Source: Verrucomicrobiaceae bacterium (GTDB lineage: Bacteria > Verrucomicrobiota > Verrucomicrobiia > Verrucomicrobiales > Akkermansiaceae). Taken from it: a stretch of 33,939 nt of DNA. Of this stretch, positions 1 to 7,917 are shown in pieces (the stretch's first letter is position 1; the number at the start of each line of letters is the position of its first letter). The notes under the pieces are model-generated. The model did not search any database, was not told the DNA's origin, and was given only the letters and a program-made list of their open reading frames with translations. The translations under genes and the position numbers were made by a program. Location of the stretch: NCBI GenBank assembly GCA_027487435.1, contig JAIYDP010000397.1, positions 1-33,939 of the forward strand, given 5' to 3'.

Positions 1-233
1 GAATCGGGTGTGAGTGTGTTGCTTTTCATTGGAGTTGCCGACCATCTTGCCGCAGCAAACCATCATCCTCCAGTAGGTCTTCACCCCAAGGTGGGGAAAC
101 ACCCCATACCAATTCATTCATACCGGTGGAAAATACCACTGGCCACCCAAGCAGATCGTAATTGTTTCGTAACAATTCATACCGCGCTTGGAGGTAATGA
201 ATCATTTCTATGAAATTTCGAGAGAACCAACAC
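1..233. other. left edge, no convincing gene
   Basis: I see no credible coding region here. A minus-strand ATG at 29 begins a frame that leaves the window after a few codons, so it cannot be judged. The stretch contains one copy of the GGGG-N5-CCCC element that recurs between 4430 and 10116. A good GGAGGT lies at about 190, but the frame it would serve is only 23 codons. Confidence 0.4.
91..109 (+). promoter_or_regulatory. stress-cluster element, copy 1
   Basis: The site reads GTGGGGAAACACCCCATAC and fits the consensus GTRGGGNWACACCCCATRG, with GGGG and CCCC arms 5 bases apart. Its orientation points to a plus-strand target, but no good gene follows before the antisense arsR gene. Its target is therefore unknown and may lie outside the window on the other strand. 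Confidence 0.4.
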
Positions 234-596
234 TTAGATTTTTGGATCGAACGCCAGCGCAGCAGCCTTGATCTCCATTTCCTCCCGCAACCGCGAGCAC
301 ATCATGTTACAAAGGTCCGCGACGATGGGATCCGCGATGAAACAGACAGTCGTCAGGCCTTCCTTGCGCATCCCGATCATCCCTGCCTCGCGCAACACGG
401 CAAGGTGCTTGGAAACGTTCGCCTGACCAGAACCGGACGCTTCTACCAACTGCCCAACGGTTTGCTCTCCCTGCATCAGCAGGTTGAGCAAGCGCAGTCG
501 CATAGGTTCGGAGAGTGCCCGGAACCGGCTGGCAATCAGCTCCAGCGCGATCGGGGAAAGCAACTTGTCGGTTTCGTGTGTGTTTTTTTTCATCAT
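234..596 (-). CDS. ArsR/SmtB-family transcriptional regulator
   Basis: This 120-aa winged helix-turn-helix repressor is of normal length for the ArsR family. Residues 20-75 carry the typical core, with RFRALSEPMRLRLLNLL followed by a recognition-helix region around QANVSKHLAVLREAG. It is divergent from a rhodanese / persulfide dioxygenase / TauE cluster, so it probably represses that operon and itself and is relieved by reactive sulfur species. Sulfur-sensing relatives (BigR, SqrR, YgaV) use one Cys in helix 2 and one in helix 5. Here helix 2 has none, and the cysteines are C85, C96 and C100, so the sensing chemistry may differ. Two adjacent ATG codons (594-596 and 591-593) could serve as the start. 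The family assignment is firm; the sulfur role comes from context. Confidence 0.9.
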   Translation of the reverse strand: MMKKNTHETDKLLSPIALELIASRFRALSEPMRLRLLNLLMQGEQTVGQLVEASGSGQANVSKHLAVLREAGMIGMRKEGLTTVCFIADPIVADLCNMMCSRLREEMEIKAAALAFDPKI

Positions 597-616
597 TTTC
601 CAAATATTATTTTGCC

Positions 617-636
617 ATATCGCTATGTGGCGATAT
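617..636. promoter_or_regulatory. putative ArsR operator (inverted repeat)
   Basis: ATATCGC (617-623) and GCGATAT (630-636) form a perfect 7-bp inverted repeat with a 6-bp spacer. It sits 20 bases upstream of the regulator start and 47 bases upstream of the rhodanese start. Its AT-ended symmetric form and its place in the divergent promoter suit an ArsR-family dimer. No other palindrome in this gap is as good. Confidence 0.65.
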
Positions 637-683
637 AGTGAACCAGTTCAAATCAAAATCAAACTAAAAAATCTAACACCACC

Positions 684-1250
684 ATGCAAACCACCAGTCA
701 ATCCATTCTCCCCGCTGAACTCAAGTCCTTGATGTCCACCGGCTGTTGTCTCGTGGATGTTCGCGAGCCGGTCGAATACGCCGAGGAACACATCACAGGA
801 GCGAAGCTCATTCCGTTGGGGCAACTTGAGCGTCGAAAGTCGGAAATCGACCGCAGCCAGCCCATCGTCCTCATGTGCCGCAGCGGCAAACGTGGCGGCG
901 AGGCGTTGAATAAACTACAAGCCCTTGGATTCACCGGCGGCCGCAATCTGGAGGGCGGAATCCTCGCTTGGAAAGGGGCGGGGCTTCCGGTGGGCACGAG
1001 CGGGAAAAACGTCCTCCCCCTCATGCAGCAAGTCCAGCTCACCATCGGCCTCGGTGTGCTGACCGGCGCGATCCTCGCCCTCACGGTGAATCCCAACTGG
1101 GTCTTCCTCTGCGCCTTCTTCGGCGCGGGTCTGACCATGGCCGGCAGTACCGGCTGGTGCGGCCTTGCCATTCTGATGTCGAAAATGCCATGGAACCGCG
1201 TGGCCGACCAACCGTGCTGCGCTTCCGGCAACTGCTCAACCTCCAACTAA
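684..1250 (+). CDS. rhodanese-like protein with membrane DUF2892 tail (YgaP-like)
   Basis: Residues 5-105 form a single rhodanese domain with the active-site loop CRSGKR, whose catalytic cysteine is C65. It accepts sulfane sulfur as a persulfide. Residues about 115-170 form two hydrophobic helices of the DUF2892 type, the arrangement of E. coli YgaP, an inner-membrane sulfurtransferase. The C-terminus is cysteine-rich (C178, C179, C184), which might bind metal or take part in persulfide relay; this is inference. It is the first gene of the cluster, 10 bases before the persulfide dioxygenase gene, and is preceded by the divergent operator. The start ATG follows CACC rather than a Shine-Dalgarno sequence. 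Confidence 0.9.
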   Translation: MQTTSQSILPAELKSLMSTGCCLVDVREPVEYAEEHITGAKLIPLGQLERRKSEIDRSQPIVLMCRSGKRGGEALNKLQALGFTGGRNLEGGILAWKGAGLPVGTSGKNVLPLMQQVQLTIGLGVLTGAILALTVNPNWVFLCAFFGAGLTMAGSTGWCGLAILMSKMPWNRVADQPCCASGNCSTSN

Positions 1251-1260
1251 CACCAACGCC

Positions 1261-2679
1261 ATGTTCCTCAGACAAATCACCGACAGTTCCCTCGCCCAGA
1301 ATGCCTACATGATCGGCTGCCAGCGCACTGGCGAGGCAATCATCATCGACCCCGAGCGCGACGTGGATCGATATCTGAATATCGCGTCCGACAACGGCTT
1401 TCGGCTAACGGCGGTCGCCGACACCCATATTCATGCGGACTACCTGAGTGGCGCGCGCGAGTTGATGGAGCACCACGGCGCCATCGCCTATCTATCCGCC
1501 GAGGGTGGGCCTGATTGGCAATTTGAATGGGCGAAAGGAAATCCGAACGCCCGCTTCCTTCACGACGGTGACACATTCAAAATTGGCAACATCGAACTGA
1601 AAGCATTGCTCACCGCCGGGCACACGCCGGAACACATGAGTTTCCTCGTCACCGACATCGGCGGCGGCGCGACCGCCCCGATGGGTTTGCTCAGCGGCGA
1701 TTTCCTCTTTGTCGGCGACGTCGGACGACCCGACTTGTTGGAAAGTGCCGCCGGACAGGTAGGAAACATGGAGCCAAGCGCCCGCAATCTTTACAAAAGC
1801 CTGCGCCGCACTTCCGACCTATCGGAACACCTGCAGATCCTCCCTGCTCACGGTGCCGGCAGTGCCTGCGGCAAGGCCCTCGGCGCGGTGCCGAGTAGCG
1901 TGCTTGGCTACGAGCGTCTCAACAACAGCGCGTTGCGCGAAGCCCTCGAAGGCAACGAGGACGACTTCGTGAAAGACATTCTATCAGGCCAACCCGAACC
2001 ACCGCGCTATTTCGCCCGGATGAAGCGCGACAACAAGGTCGGCCCCGCTCTGCTTCCCGATGGCAAGCTGCCCCAGCCCCGCCAACTCCAAGCGAACGAA
2101 ATCGCCCCGCTGGTATCCGCTGGAAACAAGATTTTCCTCGATCTGCGCGGCGACCGCCAAGCGTTCATGAAGCTGCACCTGACAAACTCGTTGTTCGCCC
2201 CGCTGACCGGTGGCAAGCTGCCGATTGTCGCGGGTTCCTACCTGAAGGAAGACGCGGCCATCATTCTGCTCGTGAACGAAGCGAGTGAAGTGGACCAAGC
2301 GGTGCGGGAACTCGTCCGCATCGGACTTGATCAAGTGGAAGCATGGATTCCCGTCAGCGAGGCTCTCGCCGTGCCGGGAGTGACTCTCAGCCAGAAATCG
2401 ATCACCACCGCCGAGCTTGCGGATTATCCAAACGCCATGGTGCTCGATGTTAGAGGCGCTGGCGAATTTGCCGAGTCCCATGTGCGCGGCGCGAAGAACA
2501 TCGCCTACACCCGCCTAGCCGCACGGCTCGACGAGGTGCCGGACGCGCATCCTCTCTACGTCCACTGCGGCAGCGGCCTGCGCGCCAGCTTCGCCACGCC
2601 CTATCTTGTCAGCATGGGTCGAGAGGTCATCTACGTGGACGGGCCGTTCGATGCCATCCCGGCCAGCATTAAGAAATAG
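1261..2679 (+). CDS. persulfide dioxygenase-rhodanese fusion (MBL fold, ETHE1-like)
   Basis: This 472-aa protein joins a metallo-beta-lactamase domain (residues 1-about 240) to two rhodanese-like domains. The MBL part has THIHADYLSG at 55-64 and GHTPEH at 120-125. It also has SGDFLFVGDVGRPDL at 145-159. H56, H121 and D147 match the mononuclear iron ligands of ETHE1-type persulfide dioxygenases, which oxidise glutathione persulfide to sulfite. The first rhodanese-like domain (about 255-360) has Asn in the loop where the active Cys is expected and is probably inactive. The second (about 370-472) has an active loop HCGSGLR with C436. The sulfite made here would be exported by the TauE-like protein encoded next. 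Confidence 0.93.
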   Translation: MFLRQITDSSLAQNAYMIGCQRTGEAIIIDPERDVDRYLNIASDNGFRLTAVADTHIHADYLSGARELMEHHGAIAYLSAEGGPDWQFEWAKGNPNARFLHDGDTFKIGNIELKALLTAGHTPEHMSFLVTDIGGGATAPMGLLSGDFLFVGDVGRPDLLESAAGQVGNMEPSARNLYKSLRRTSDLSEHLQILPAHGAGSACGKALGAVPSSVLGYERLNNSALREALEGNEDDFVKDILSGQPEPPRYFARMKRDNKVGPALLPDGKLPQPRQLQANEIAPLVSAGNKIFLDLRGDRQAFMKLHLTNSLFAPLTGGKLPIVAGSYLKEDAAIILLVNEASEVDQAVRELVRIGLDQVEAWIPVSEALAVPGVTLSQKSITTAELADYPNAMVLDVRGAGEFAESHVRGAKNIAYTRLAARLDEVPDAHPLYVHCGSGLRASFATPYLVSMGREVIYVDGPFDAIPASIKK

Positions 2680-2716
2680 ATGATTCGTCAGCCAGTGCGC
2701 AATTAACCTAAAGGCC

Positions 2717-3460
2717 ATGAACACCCTCGCCCTGCTCGGAGCCGCGCTCATCGGCTTATCCCTCGGACTAACCGGCGCCGGTGGCAGCATCATCACGCTG
2801 CCGGTGCTGGTCTATCTGGCAGGCCTACCGCCGAAAGAAGCGGTGGGACTCAGCCTTTTCGTCGTCGGAGCCGCCGCGCTGGTGGGTGCCGCGCAACGTC
2901 TCCGCTCGGGTGAAATTCATTTCAAGGCTGGGCTGATGTTCGCCCTTTCCGGTATGGCCGGCGCGGCTGGCGGGGCGCAACTCACGCCGCTGGTTTCCGG
3001 CAGGTTGCTGATGATCATCTTCGCTGTGCTCATGTTGGTCGTCGCCATCAACATGCTCACGGGCGCGAAGATCGAGCCTTCGATCAAAGCGGAATGCCGT
3101 CCGGTTCGCTGCTTGTTGGCGGGACTGGGCGTCGGCGTTCTTACCGGCTTCATCGGTGTCGGCGGTGGCTTCCTGCTGATGCCCGCGCTGGTGAAATTTG
3201 CGAAGCTGCCACTGCGCGTGGCGACTGGCACCTCGCTGGCCGTCATTTCCTTCAATTCCGCAGCCGGATATTTGATGCACTTTGGAGAAGCTCCGCCGCG
3301 CTGGACACTGGCGTTCGTTTTCGCTGGTATCGCTGCGGCAGGGGTCATCGTCGGTTCCAGTTTCGCCAAACGCTTGCCTGTCGCCCGGCTTCGGCAGGCG
3401 TTCGCTTTCATGGTCATCCTCACTGGAATATTCGTCCTTTGGCAAAGCTGGATGAAATGA
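2717..3460 (+). CDS. TauE/SafE family membrane transporter (probable sulfite exporter)
   Basis: This 247-aa polytopic protein shows the internal duplication typical of the family (formerly DUF81). GLTGAGGSIITLPVLV near the N-terminus is echoed by GFIGVGGGFLLMPALV at about residues 143-158. About 7-8 transmembrane helices are visible. Family members export sulfite, sulfoacetate and similar anions. It lies 37 bases after the persulfide dioxygenase and is the last gene of the cluster, so exporting sulfite produced by persulfide oxidation is the natural reading. The substrate is inferred from context only. No terminator is evident after it. Confidence 0.9.
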   Translation: MNTLALLGAALIGLSLGLTGAGGSIITLPVLVYLAGLPPKEAVGLSLFVVGAAALVGAAQRLRSGEIHFKAGLMFALSGMAGAAGGAQLTPLVSGRLLMIIFAVLMLVVAINMLTGAKIEPSIKAECRPVRCLLAGLGVGVLTGFIGVGGGFLLMPALVKFAKLPLRVATGTSLAVISFNSAAGYLMHFGEAPPRWTLAFVFAGIAAAGVIVGSSFAKRLPVARLRQAFAFMVILTGIFVLWQSWMK

Positions 3461-3623
3461 ATCCTTAGATCTCGACCACCTGAACTGCGGCACATGAACT
3501 GCGGACACGGCCACAGATTATAGTTGGGTAGATCTCAAATTCCAAGGTGAGTCTATACCCCATGGCCACTGCTTTCGAAACAGCGCATTCTATGATCTTG
3601 ACGAGTGAATAACCAGCAACTCG
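3461..3623. other. gap after the sulfur operon
   Basis: No gene is seen. The decamer TGAACTGCGG is repeated at 3481-3490 and 3495-3504. A partial match to the stress-cluster element lies at 3547-3565. Confidence 0.4.
3547..3565 (+). promoter_or_regulatory. partial stress-cluster element
   Basis: The right half, ATACCCCATGG, is the same as in the copy before the CsbD gene, while the left half (GTGAGTCT) has lost the GGG arm. It may be a decayed or half site. It points toward the cytochrome remnant at 3624-3854. Confidence 0.3.
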
Positions 3624-3854
3624 GTGAGGCTGTTCGGTTATTTTTTCAATGCTATATTTCGGGCGGATCGCTGCGATAATTTCTTCGCACCTGGAGACCC
3701 GAAGCCGTTGATTGTGCCGGGCAGTTGGGAACAGAGCCGCCTCCGAGCCATCGTCACTGGCGAGGGGCATGACATGAAGTCCGCTGGGAATCAACTTCTT
3801 CCAGCCCGTGAGATCGCGGTCTTGAAAGCTTGGATCAACGCGGGCGCATTTTAA
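3624..3854 (+). pseudogene. remnant of planctomycete-type cytochrome c (PSCyt1) C-terminus
   Basis: The last 55 codons resemble the C-terminal part of the PSCyt1 domain found in Planctomycetes and Verrucomicrobia. They run GDPKPLIVPG, then SRLRAIVTGEG, then LLPAREIAVLKAWINAGAF. The N-terminal portion with the CxxCH haem motif is missing, and the sequence before GDPK has no family resemblance, so this is most likely a decayed fragment. I see no partner PSD1/DUF1549 gene downstream. The assignment rests on remembered motif shape. An independent small gene using an internal start is the alternative. Confidence 0.5.
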
Positions 3855-3898
3855 GGAGACAAATCATCCGCAACCTTCAATGCGCACGGTTTTGGATT

Positions 3899-4393
3899 TT
3901 AGACATTCAGACGCCAAATGGTAAAGTTCAGAACTGCCGCAAGCGTTACCCATGCCAGATACGGGATGAGTAAAACGCCGGCAGCTTTGCTGACTCGCCA
4001 GAACAATAGCAACGTTGCGGCGATAGCGAGCCAGAGCAGAATGATTTCTACAAAAGCCAGTCCTGGCTGGTGCAGGCCGAAAAACAGCGGCGTCCACAAG
4101 GCATTGAGGAGCCATTGAAAAAGGAATACTCCGAGTATTTTCCCCTGCTCCTTCCATCCGCCTTTGCGCCAGACCAGAAACGCAGCGAGGGCCATCAGGG
4201 AATAGAGCAAACTCCAAACAGGTCCGAAGACCCACGCTGGCGGATTCCACGGAGGCTTGTTCAGTGTGTCATACCAACCTTCCGTAGAGACGAACAAAGC
4301 AGTGCTGGCAGCGGCGAAACAGAGCGCCACCCAGCCAAGCAAGGCAGTAGCCTGACGGCTTCGCGACGAGGTGGGGATTTGAGTTGTGGTCAT
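3899..4393 (-). CDS. tspO: TspO/MBR family tryptophan-rich sensory protein
   Basis: This 164-aa five-helix membrane protein has the usual length and hallmarks of the translocator-protein family. WYDTLNKPPWNPPAWVFGPVW is present in the first third, many tryptophans follow, and the C-terminus has PYLAWVTLAAVLNFTIW. Bacterial TspO binds and degrades or transports porphyrins and is linked to oxygen or stress signalling. A stress-cluster element lies about 37 bases upstream at 4430-4448, so it probably shares control with the CsbD and YflT-like genes further right. The start ATG is at 4393. It is not tightly coupled to the neighbouring peptidase gene. Confidence 0.93.
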   Translation of the reverse strand: MTTTQIPTSSRSRQATALLGWVALCFAAASTALFVSTEGWYDTLNKPPWNPPAWVFGPVWSLLYSLMALAAFLVWRKGGWKEQGKILGVFLFQWLLNALWTPLFFGLHQPGLAFVEIILLWLAIAATLLLFWRVSKAAGVLLIPYLAWVTLAAVLNFTIWRLNV

Positions 4394-4429
4394 AAGATGG
4401 TCACTACTCGCACAGGCGTTCTTACTTTG

Positions 4430-4448
4430 CTATGGGGTGTATCCCTAT
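4430..4448 (-). promoter_or_regulatory. stress-cluster element, copy 2 (tspO)
   Basis: On the minus strand this reads ATAGGGATACACCCCATAG. It ends about 37 bases before the tspO start, nearly the same distance as in the YflT-like and CsbD genes. Confidence 0.55.
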
Positions 4449-4500
4449 CAATCCAGATAGCCGGAGCCATCAAGCGGGTAGCTTCTCACGCACCGCAAGT

Positions 4501-5177
4501 TCACTTCATCGCTGGAATTCCCGGCGGTGTACCATAGCCGATAAAGGCGATTTTGGATCCGGCATGCGGCAGTCGGAAATCATAGACACCATAGCCATTA
4601 GCCTTAACTCCCTGTAGGATCTGCCGTCGGTGGAATTGATCATCACGGGCAGCCTGTCCTTTTTTTCGTAGCCCAAAAACATGGCGACATGGGTGATTAC
4701 GACCTTGGTTCCTGCGGCAACGGAACCAGGTCTGCCCCAGAATAGCAGATCGCCTGACCGCAGGAGTTTTAAACTCGGATGAGCCAAGGCCAAAGCATCG
4801 GGCGGCACTTCATGGAACCCGCCATTCTGTTTTACCCATTGAAGCTGAGCAGCTGAAGTCCGTGGCGGATCAAGGCCGGCGCGGCGCATCACAAAATACA
4901 TCGCACCCGAGCAATCGAATCCGCCATCCGCAGGCACCGAGCCTCGGACTGTGTAGGGCAGCCATGGAGACTCGCTCGCCACGGCGATTGCGACTAGGAT
5001 CAATTTCCGGCGGTTCGCGGGCAATGAATCAAAGTGATCCAAATCCGCTGCGGCAATGATCGAGGGCTTTCCGTTGCTGGTTTTCGCCAGGAGCGGATCA
5101 ACTGTCTGGGCGGAAATGAACTGCGCCAAGCACAGCCAAATCACCATTGCCTGTGTCTTGATCATATTGTGATTCAA
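4501..5177 (-). pseudogene. secreted NlpC/P60-type peptidase with apparent frameshift
   Basis: After a signal peptide (residues about 1-23, ending ISAQ), the protein has an NlpC/P60 fold. Catalytic C89 lies in GGFDCSGAMYFVMRRAG, followed by SGDLLFW at 141-147 and probable catalytic H163 in THVAMFLGY. Such enzymes cleave cell-wall peptides. The uninterrupted frame ends at 4506, but its last 35 or so residues look unnatural. Shifting frame at the CCC run 4610-4612 restores a sensible ending: GVKANGYGVYDFRLP, then SKIAFIGYGTPPGIPAMK, stopping at 4501. One missing base (GGGG to GGG on the coding strand) explains this. The catalytic part is intact, so the product could still be active. It is either a real mutation or a sequencing error. 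Confidence 0.8.
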
Positions 5178-5263
5178 GCTAACCCAGAAACACGGAAATA
5201 CAACGATCCATTATCACCAAATATGATTCTGTTAGATTTAGTCACTCGATCCAATCTTATGGA

Positions 5264-5282
5264 GTAGGGTTACACCCTATGG
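5264..5282. promoter_or_regulatory. stress-cluster element, copy 3
   Basis: GTAGGGTTACACCCTATGG lies between the divergent NlpC/P60 gene (start 5177) and the DUF3309 gene (start 5407). Its core GGGT-TAC-ACCC is a perfect palindrome, so it could serve both directions. Confidence 0.55.
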
Positions 5283-5406
5283 AAGACAAGAGGATCCGAG
5301 CTAGAGTTGGTCATCCCCAAAGACGGACGACATATCCAATCGGGGAAATCAATCAACGCAAATGTGTTGGTTCTATGTCGTCCCCATAACACAACGAAAA
5401 AATACT

Positions 5407-5565
5407 ATGTCAATCGGAACCATTCTGCTTATTCTCCTCGTCCTAATGTTGGTCGGCGCACTTCCTGCATGGCCGCACAGCCGGAGCTGGGGCTACTACC
5501 CAAGCGGCAGTTTGAGCTTGGTTGTAATCATCCTGATCGTACTGCTCGTGCTTGGAAGGATATGA
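5407..5565 (+). CDS. DUF3309 small membrane protein
   Basis: This 52-aa protein matches the DUF3309 family over its whole length. A first hydrophobic helix (SIGTILLILLVLMLVGAL) is followed by PAWPHSRSWGYYPSG and a second helix ending LLVLGRI. The family occurs widely in bacteria, often near stress genes, and has no known function. The frame is open from 5362, but the start at 5407 is chosen because the family begins with M-S-x-G-T-I-L-L and the 15 preceding residues do not fit. The stress-cluster element lies about 125 bases upstream. Confidence 0.85.
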   Translation: MSIGTILLILLVLMLVGALPAWPHSRSWGYYPSGSLSLVVIILIVLLVLGRI

Positions 5566-5627
5566 CCATGACTCCCTCCCATAACCAAACCGCCCATTGC
5601 GTTATCGCCATGGCTGCTTCGTAGATA

Positions 5628-5643
5628 AAACTCCATAGAGTTT
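5628..5643 (-). terminator. weak hairpin after ackA
   Basis: AAACTC and GAGTTT (minus strand) form a 6-bp stem with a 4-base loop just after the acetate kinase stop. It is AT-rich with only a short T run, so it is a weak terminator candidate. Confidence 0.3.
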
Positions 5644-5657
5644 CTCCCCACCGGTTC

Positions 5658-6845
5658 TCAACTCGATGCGGCAAGACCAAGCACTCGGCAAACTGAACGT
5701 GCGATGATGAGTTCTTCATCCGTGCAAATGACACGAACCGTGGCAGTGCGATTCTCCTTGGAAATCACCGCCGCAGTCTTAGCGTTGCGCAACTCATCGA
5801 GTTCGATGCCGAGGAAGTCGAGCCCAAGACAAATGCGGGAGCGGATCTGCGGCGAGCTCTCGCCAATTCCGCCGGTGAAGACGAGCGTATCCAGTCCGCC
5901 AAGCGCGGCGGCGAAGGAACCAATCCATTTTTTCACCTGATAACAAAACAGCGCGACTGCTTCTGCCGCTCTGACATCCTTCACTTCATTTGCCAGCAGA
6001 TCACGCATGTCGGAACTGGTTTCCGAAATACCTAACAGCCCAGACTCCCGATTGACCATCCGGTCAAATTGCGCGGGGGTCATCTGTTCGGTGCGAGCCA
6101 GAAATGAGAGCAAGCCCGGATCCAGATCGCCGGAACGGGTGCTCATGACGAGTCCAGCAGCCGGGGTGAAGCCCATGCTGGTGTCGATGCTTTTGCCATC
6201 ACGCACAGCGGCCAGACTCGCGCCGTTGCCGAGATGTGCGATGATCACCCGCCCCGCTTGGGCCGACGGCTCGCCGAGGCGCGCGAGTTCATGCATGACA
6301 TACGAGTAAGATAACCCGTGAAAACCATAGCGTTGTACACCTAACGCTTCGTAGCGGCGCGGGATAGGTAGGAGCTTGGCCACCCGCGGCATGTCATGAT
6401 GAAATGCGGTATCAAAGCAGGCAACCTGCGGGACATCTGGATGACGCTGGAGAACCATCTTGATTAACTCTAACTCGCCCGGCAAATGTTCGCGATCATA
6501 AGGCATGTAGTGTTCTATTTCATCGATCAATCCCTGCGTAACCCTCTCGGGCGCACTGTGCTGCATGCCTTGCACCACCCGGTGTCCTACCGCGCGGAGC
6601 GATGGGAAATCATGATGTTGTTCGAGCCAATTCATCAGAAAATTTGCCGCCGTTTGGTAATCGGAGGCGACGAGGTCGCAGCTGACTTGTGAGCTTCCCT
6701 CAGATTCGTGATACACCAGCTTCGTCCCACTCAAGCCGATGCGATCCACTTTTCCATGAAGCCCGCGCTTCAGCGTTTCGTCCATTCGGTAGATTGCGAA
6801 TCTGATGCTCGATGAGCCACCGTTCAGAATCAGCACGTAGGGCAT
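5658..6845 (-). CDS. ackA: acetate kinase
   Basis: It interconverts acetate + ATP with acetyl phosphate + ADP, in the cytosol. From the ATG at 6845 the protein has 395 residues, close to the usual 400, and begins MPYVLILNGGSSSIRF, matching the family N-terminus. Conserved segments include AVGHRVVQG, FDTAFH, YGFHGLSY, AHLGNGASLAAVRDGKSIDTSMGF, RSGDLDPG and FTGGIGE. The frame stays open to a GTG at 6995, with another ATG at 6953. That would add 36-50 Ser/Thr-rich residues not typical of AckA, and I prefer the internal start. No phosphotransacetylase gene is adjacent. The context with RpiB and stress genes suggests use in fermentative or low-oxygen survival, which is inference. Confidence 0.95.
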   Translation of the reverse strand: MPYVLILNGGSSSIRFAIYRMDETLKRGLHGKVDRIGLSGTKLVYHESEGSSQVSCDLVASDYQTAANFLMNWLEQHHDFPSLRAVGHRVVQGMQHSAPERVTQGLIDEIEHYMPYDREHLPGELELIKMVLQRHPDVPQVACFDTAFHHDMPRVAKLLPIPRRYEALGVQRYGFHGLSYSYVMHELARLGEPSAQAGRVIIAHLGNGASLAAVRDGKSIDTSMGFTPAAGLVMSTRSGDLDPGLLSFLARTEQMTPAQFDRMVNRESGLLGISETSSDMRDLLANEVKDVRAAEAVALFCYQVKKWIGSFAAALGGLDTLVFTGGIGESSPQIRSRICLGLDFLGIELDELRNAKTAAVISKENRTATVRVICTDEELIIARSVCRVLGLAASS

Positions 6846-7035
6846 AGGTTCCAACGCGATCTCACACGAGGAGGAAGCGCTGGAATCCGGTGACCGACCT
6901 TCTGACTGCATCGTGCTGGTGGAGCTCGTATTGTCTGACTCGGAGATGGACATGAGATTTCTAACTATCGATTTGTTTACCTTCGCAGGAACCACTCCAC
7001 TGGATGCCGCAGCGAAACAGGTGGTGGGTAATTTT

Positions 7036-7164
7036 TCACATATTCTGCAACGAATCTGCCAAATCAGAGCGGACTATATTTTTGCGGTCGCTGAAACCAT
7101 AGCCCACAGTGCCTGCTACCACGAGGCTTCCTCCAGTTAGGCGAATCCATTTTCTTCGGTTCAT
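7036..7164 (-). pseudogene. 42-codon Tat-leader-like stub
   Basis: This short frame encodes a leader-like sequence, MNRRKWIRLTGGSLVVAG, with a twin-arginine motif and hydrophobic core. It continues TVGYGFSDRKNIVRSDL and then stops. This resembles the start of Tat-exported nitroreductase/Acg-type FMN proteins as I remember them, whose remaining roughly 300 residues are absent. It lies between ackA and the 236-aa gene in the same orientation. It is most likely a truncated gene remnant; a real microprotein cannot be excluded. Confidence 0.4.
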
Positions 7165-7206
7165 GGGTGGATGTTTCCAAAGGATTGATTTCGTTTCATC
7201 GATCAC

Positions 7207-7917
7207 TCAGTCGATTCGCAGAGAGCGGTCATTTCTCACTCGCTCTTCTGGCGTTTCTACCCATAAAAATAAGGCTTTTACCGCATCGACAAATCCCCCA
7301 GGCTTATGTTGCTCCTCTTCAATTGCGACAGCCGCGGCATTGAGCTCGCCCTGATGTTTTTCCAAATCTACCTCATCCGCCGGTGGGAGTTTTGGCAGAT
7401 CCACCAGAAAGTCTTGAACCATAAGATCCACCTCGGCTCTGGGATGTTCTTTCAGCAACTCAAGCTTCACTCGCAATGCTTGCGAGATGGCGTGAATGGT
7501 TTCTAGATCGGCATCAAATGAAGTCGCGAGCAGATTCCATTCGACTCGAGCCGCAGCAGTCAGCGCGTTGGCTTGCACGCGGATGGCGCTGATCGTCTCG
7601 ACCAAATGAACATCTTTGGCTTGGATCGCCTCCCATGCGTCCATGGCATCTTTGAGCCATGCGTCATCAGTTCTTGCGATGGCAGCATCCATCGTGCTGA
7701 CCCCTTCGTTGATCCGCAGCAGCAGGTCTTCGACGATGACCCAACGCCGATTCCATGTCGCGTCCCATTCCGGCAAGAAATGTTGTTCCAAGCCGAGATT
7801 CCTAGCAGATCGTAGCGTCGCGGTGAAATCATGGCTCATTTGTTTGAGACGTGCGGAGTCGGTGGTAAGTCCTGTTTCCAAACGGGATAAAATTCGCGAT
7901 GTTCGGTCATTGTTCAT
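7207..7917 (-). CDS. uncharacterised 236-aa alpha-helical protein
   Basis: I do not recognise a family. The protein is soluble, rich in Ala, Glu, Asp and Leu, without signal peptide or membrane segments. It appears almost wholly helical with amphipathic stretches through residues 1-200, so a bundle or coiled-coil shape is likely. The last 40 residues (from GGFVDAVKALFLWVETPEERVR) are more hydrophobic. Its start ATG at 7917 overlaps the stop of the 69-codon frame upstream (ATGA), which suggests translational coupling with the RpiB-like gene. Its place in the cluster hints at a stress or carbon-metabolism link only. Confidence 0.75.
   Translation of the reverse strand: MNNDRTSRILSRLETGLTTDSARLKQMSHDFTATLRSARNLGLEQHFLPEWDATWNRRWVIVEDLLLRINEGVSTMDAAIARTDDAWLKDAMDAWEAIQAKDVHLVETISAIRVQANALTAAARVEWNLLATSFDADLETIHAISQALRVKLELLKEHPRAEVDLMVQDFLVDLPKLPPADEVDLEKHQGELNAAAVAIEEEQHKPGGFVDAVKALFLWVETPEERVRNDRSLRID

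Noticed and set aside
210..638. 142-codon plus-strand frame
   Set aside because: It is antisense to the clear ArsR gene and has no family features.
2825..3514. 229-codon minus-strand frame
   Set aside because: Antisense shadow of the TauE/SafE gene; hydrophilic, biased composition.
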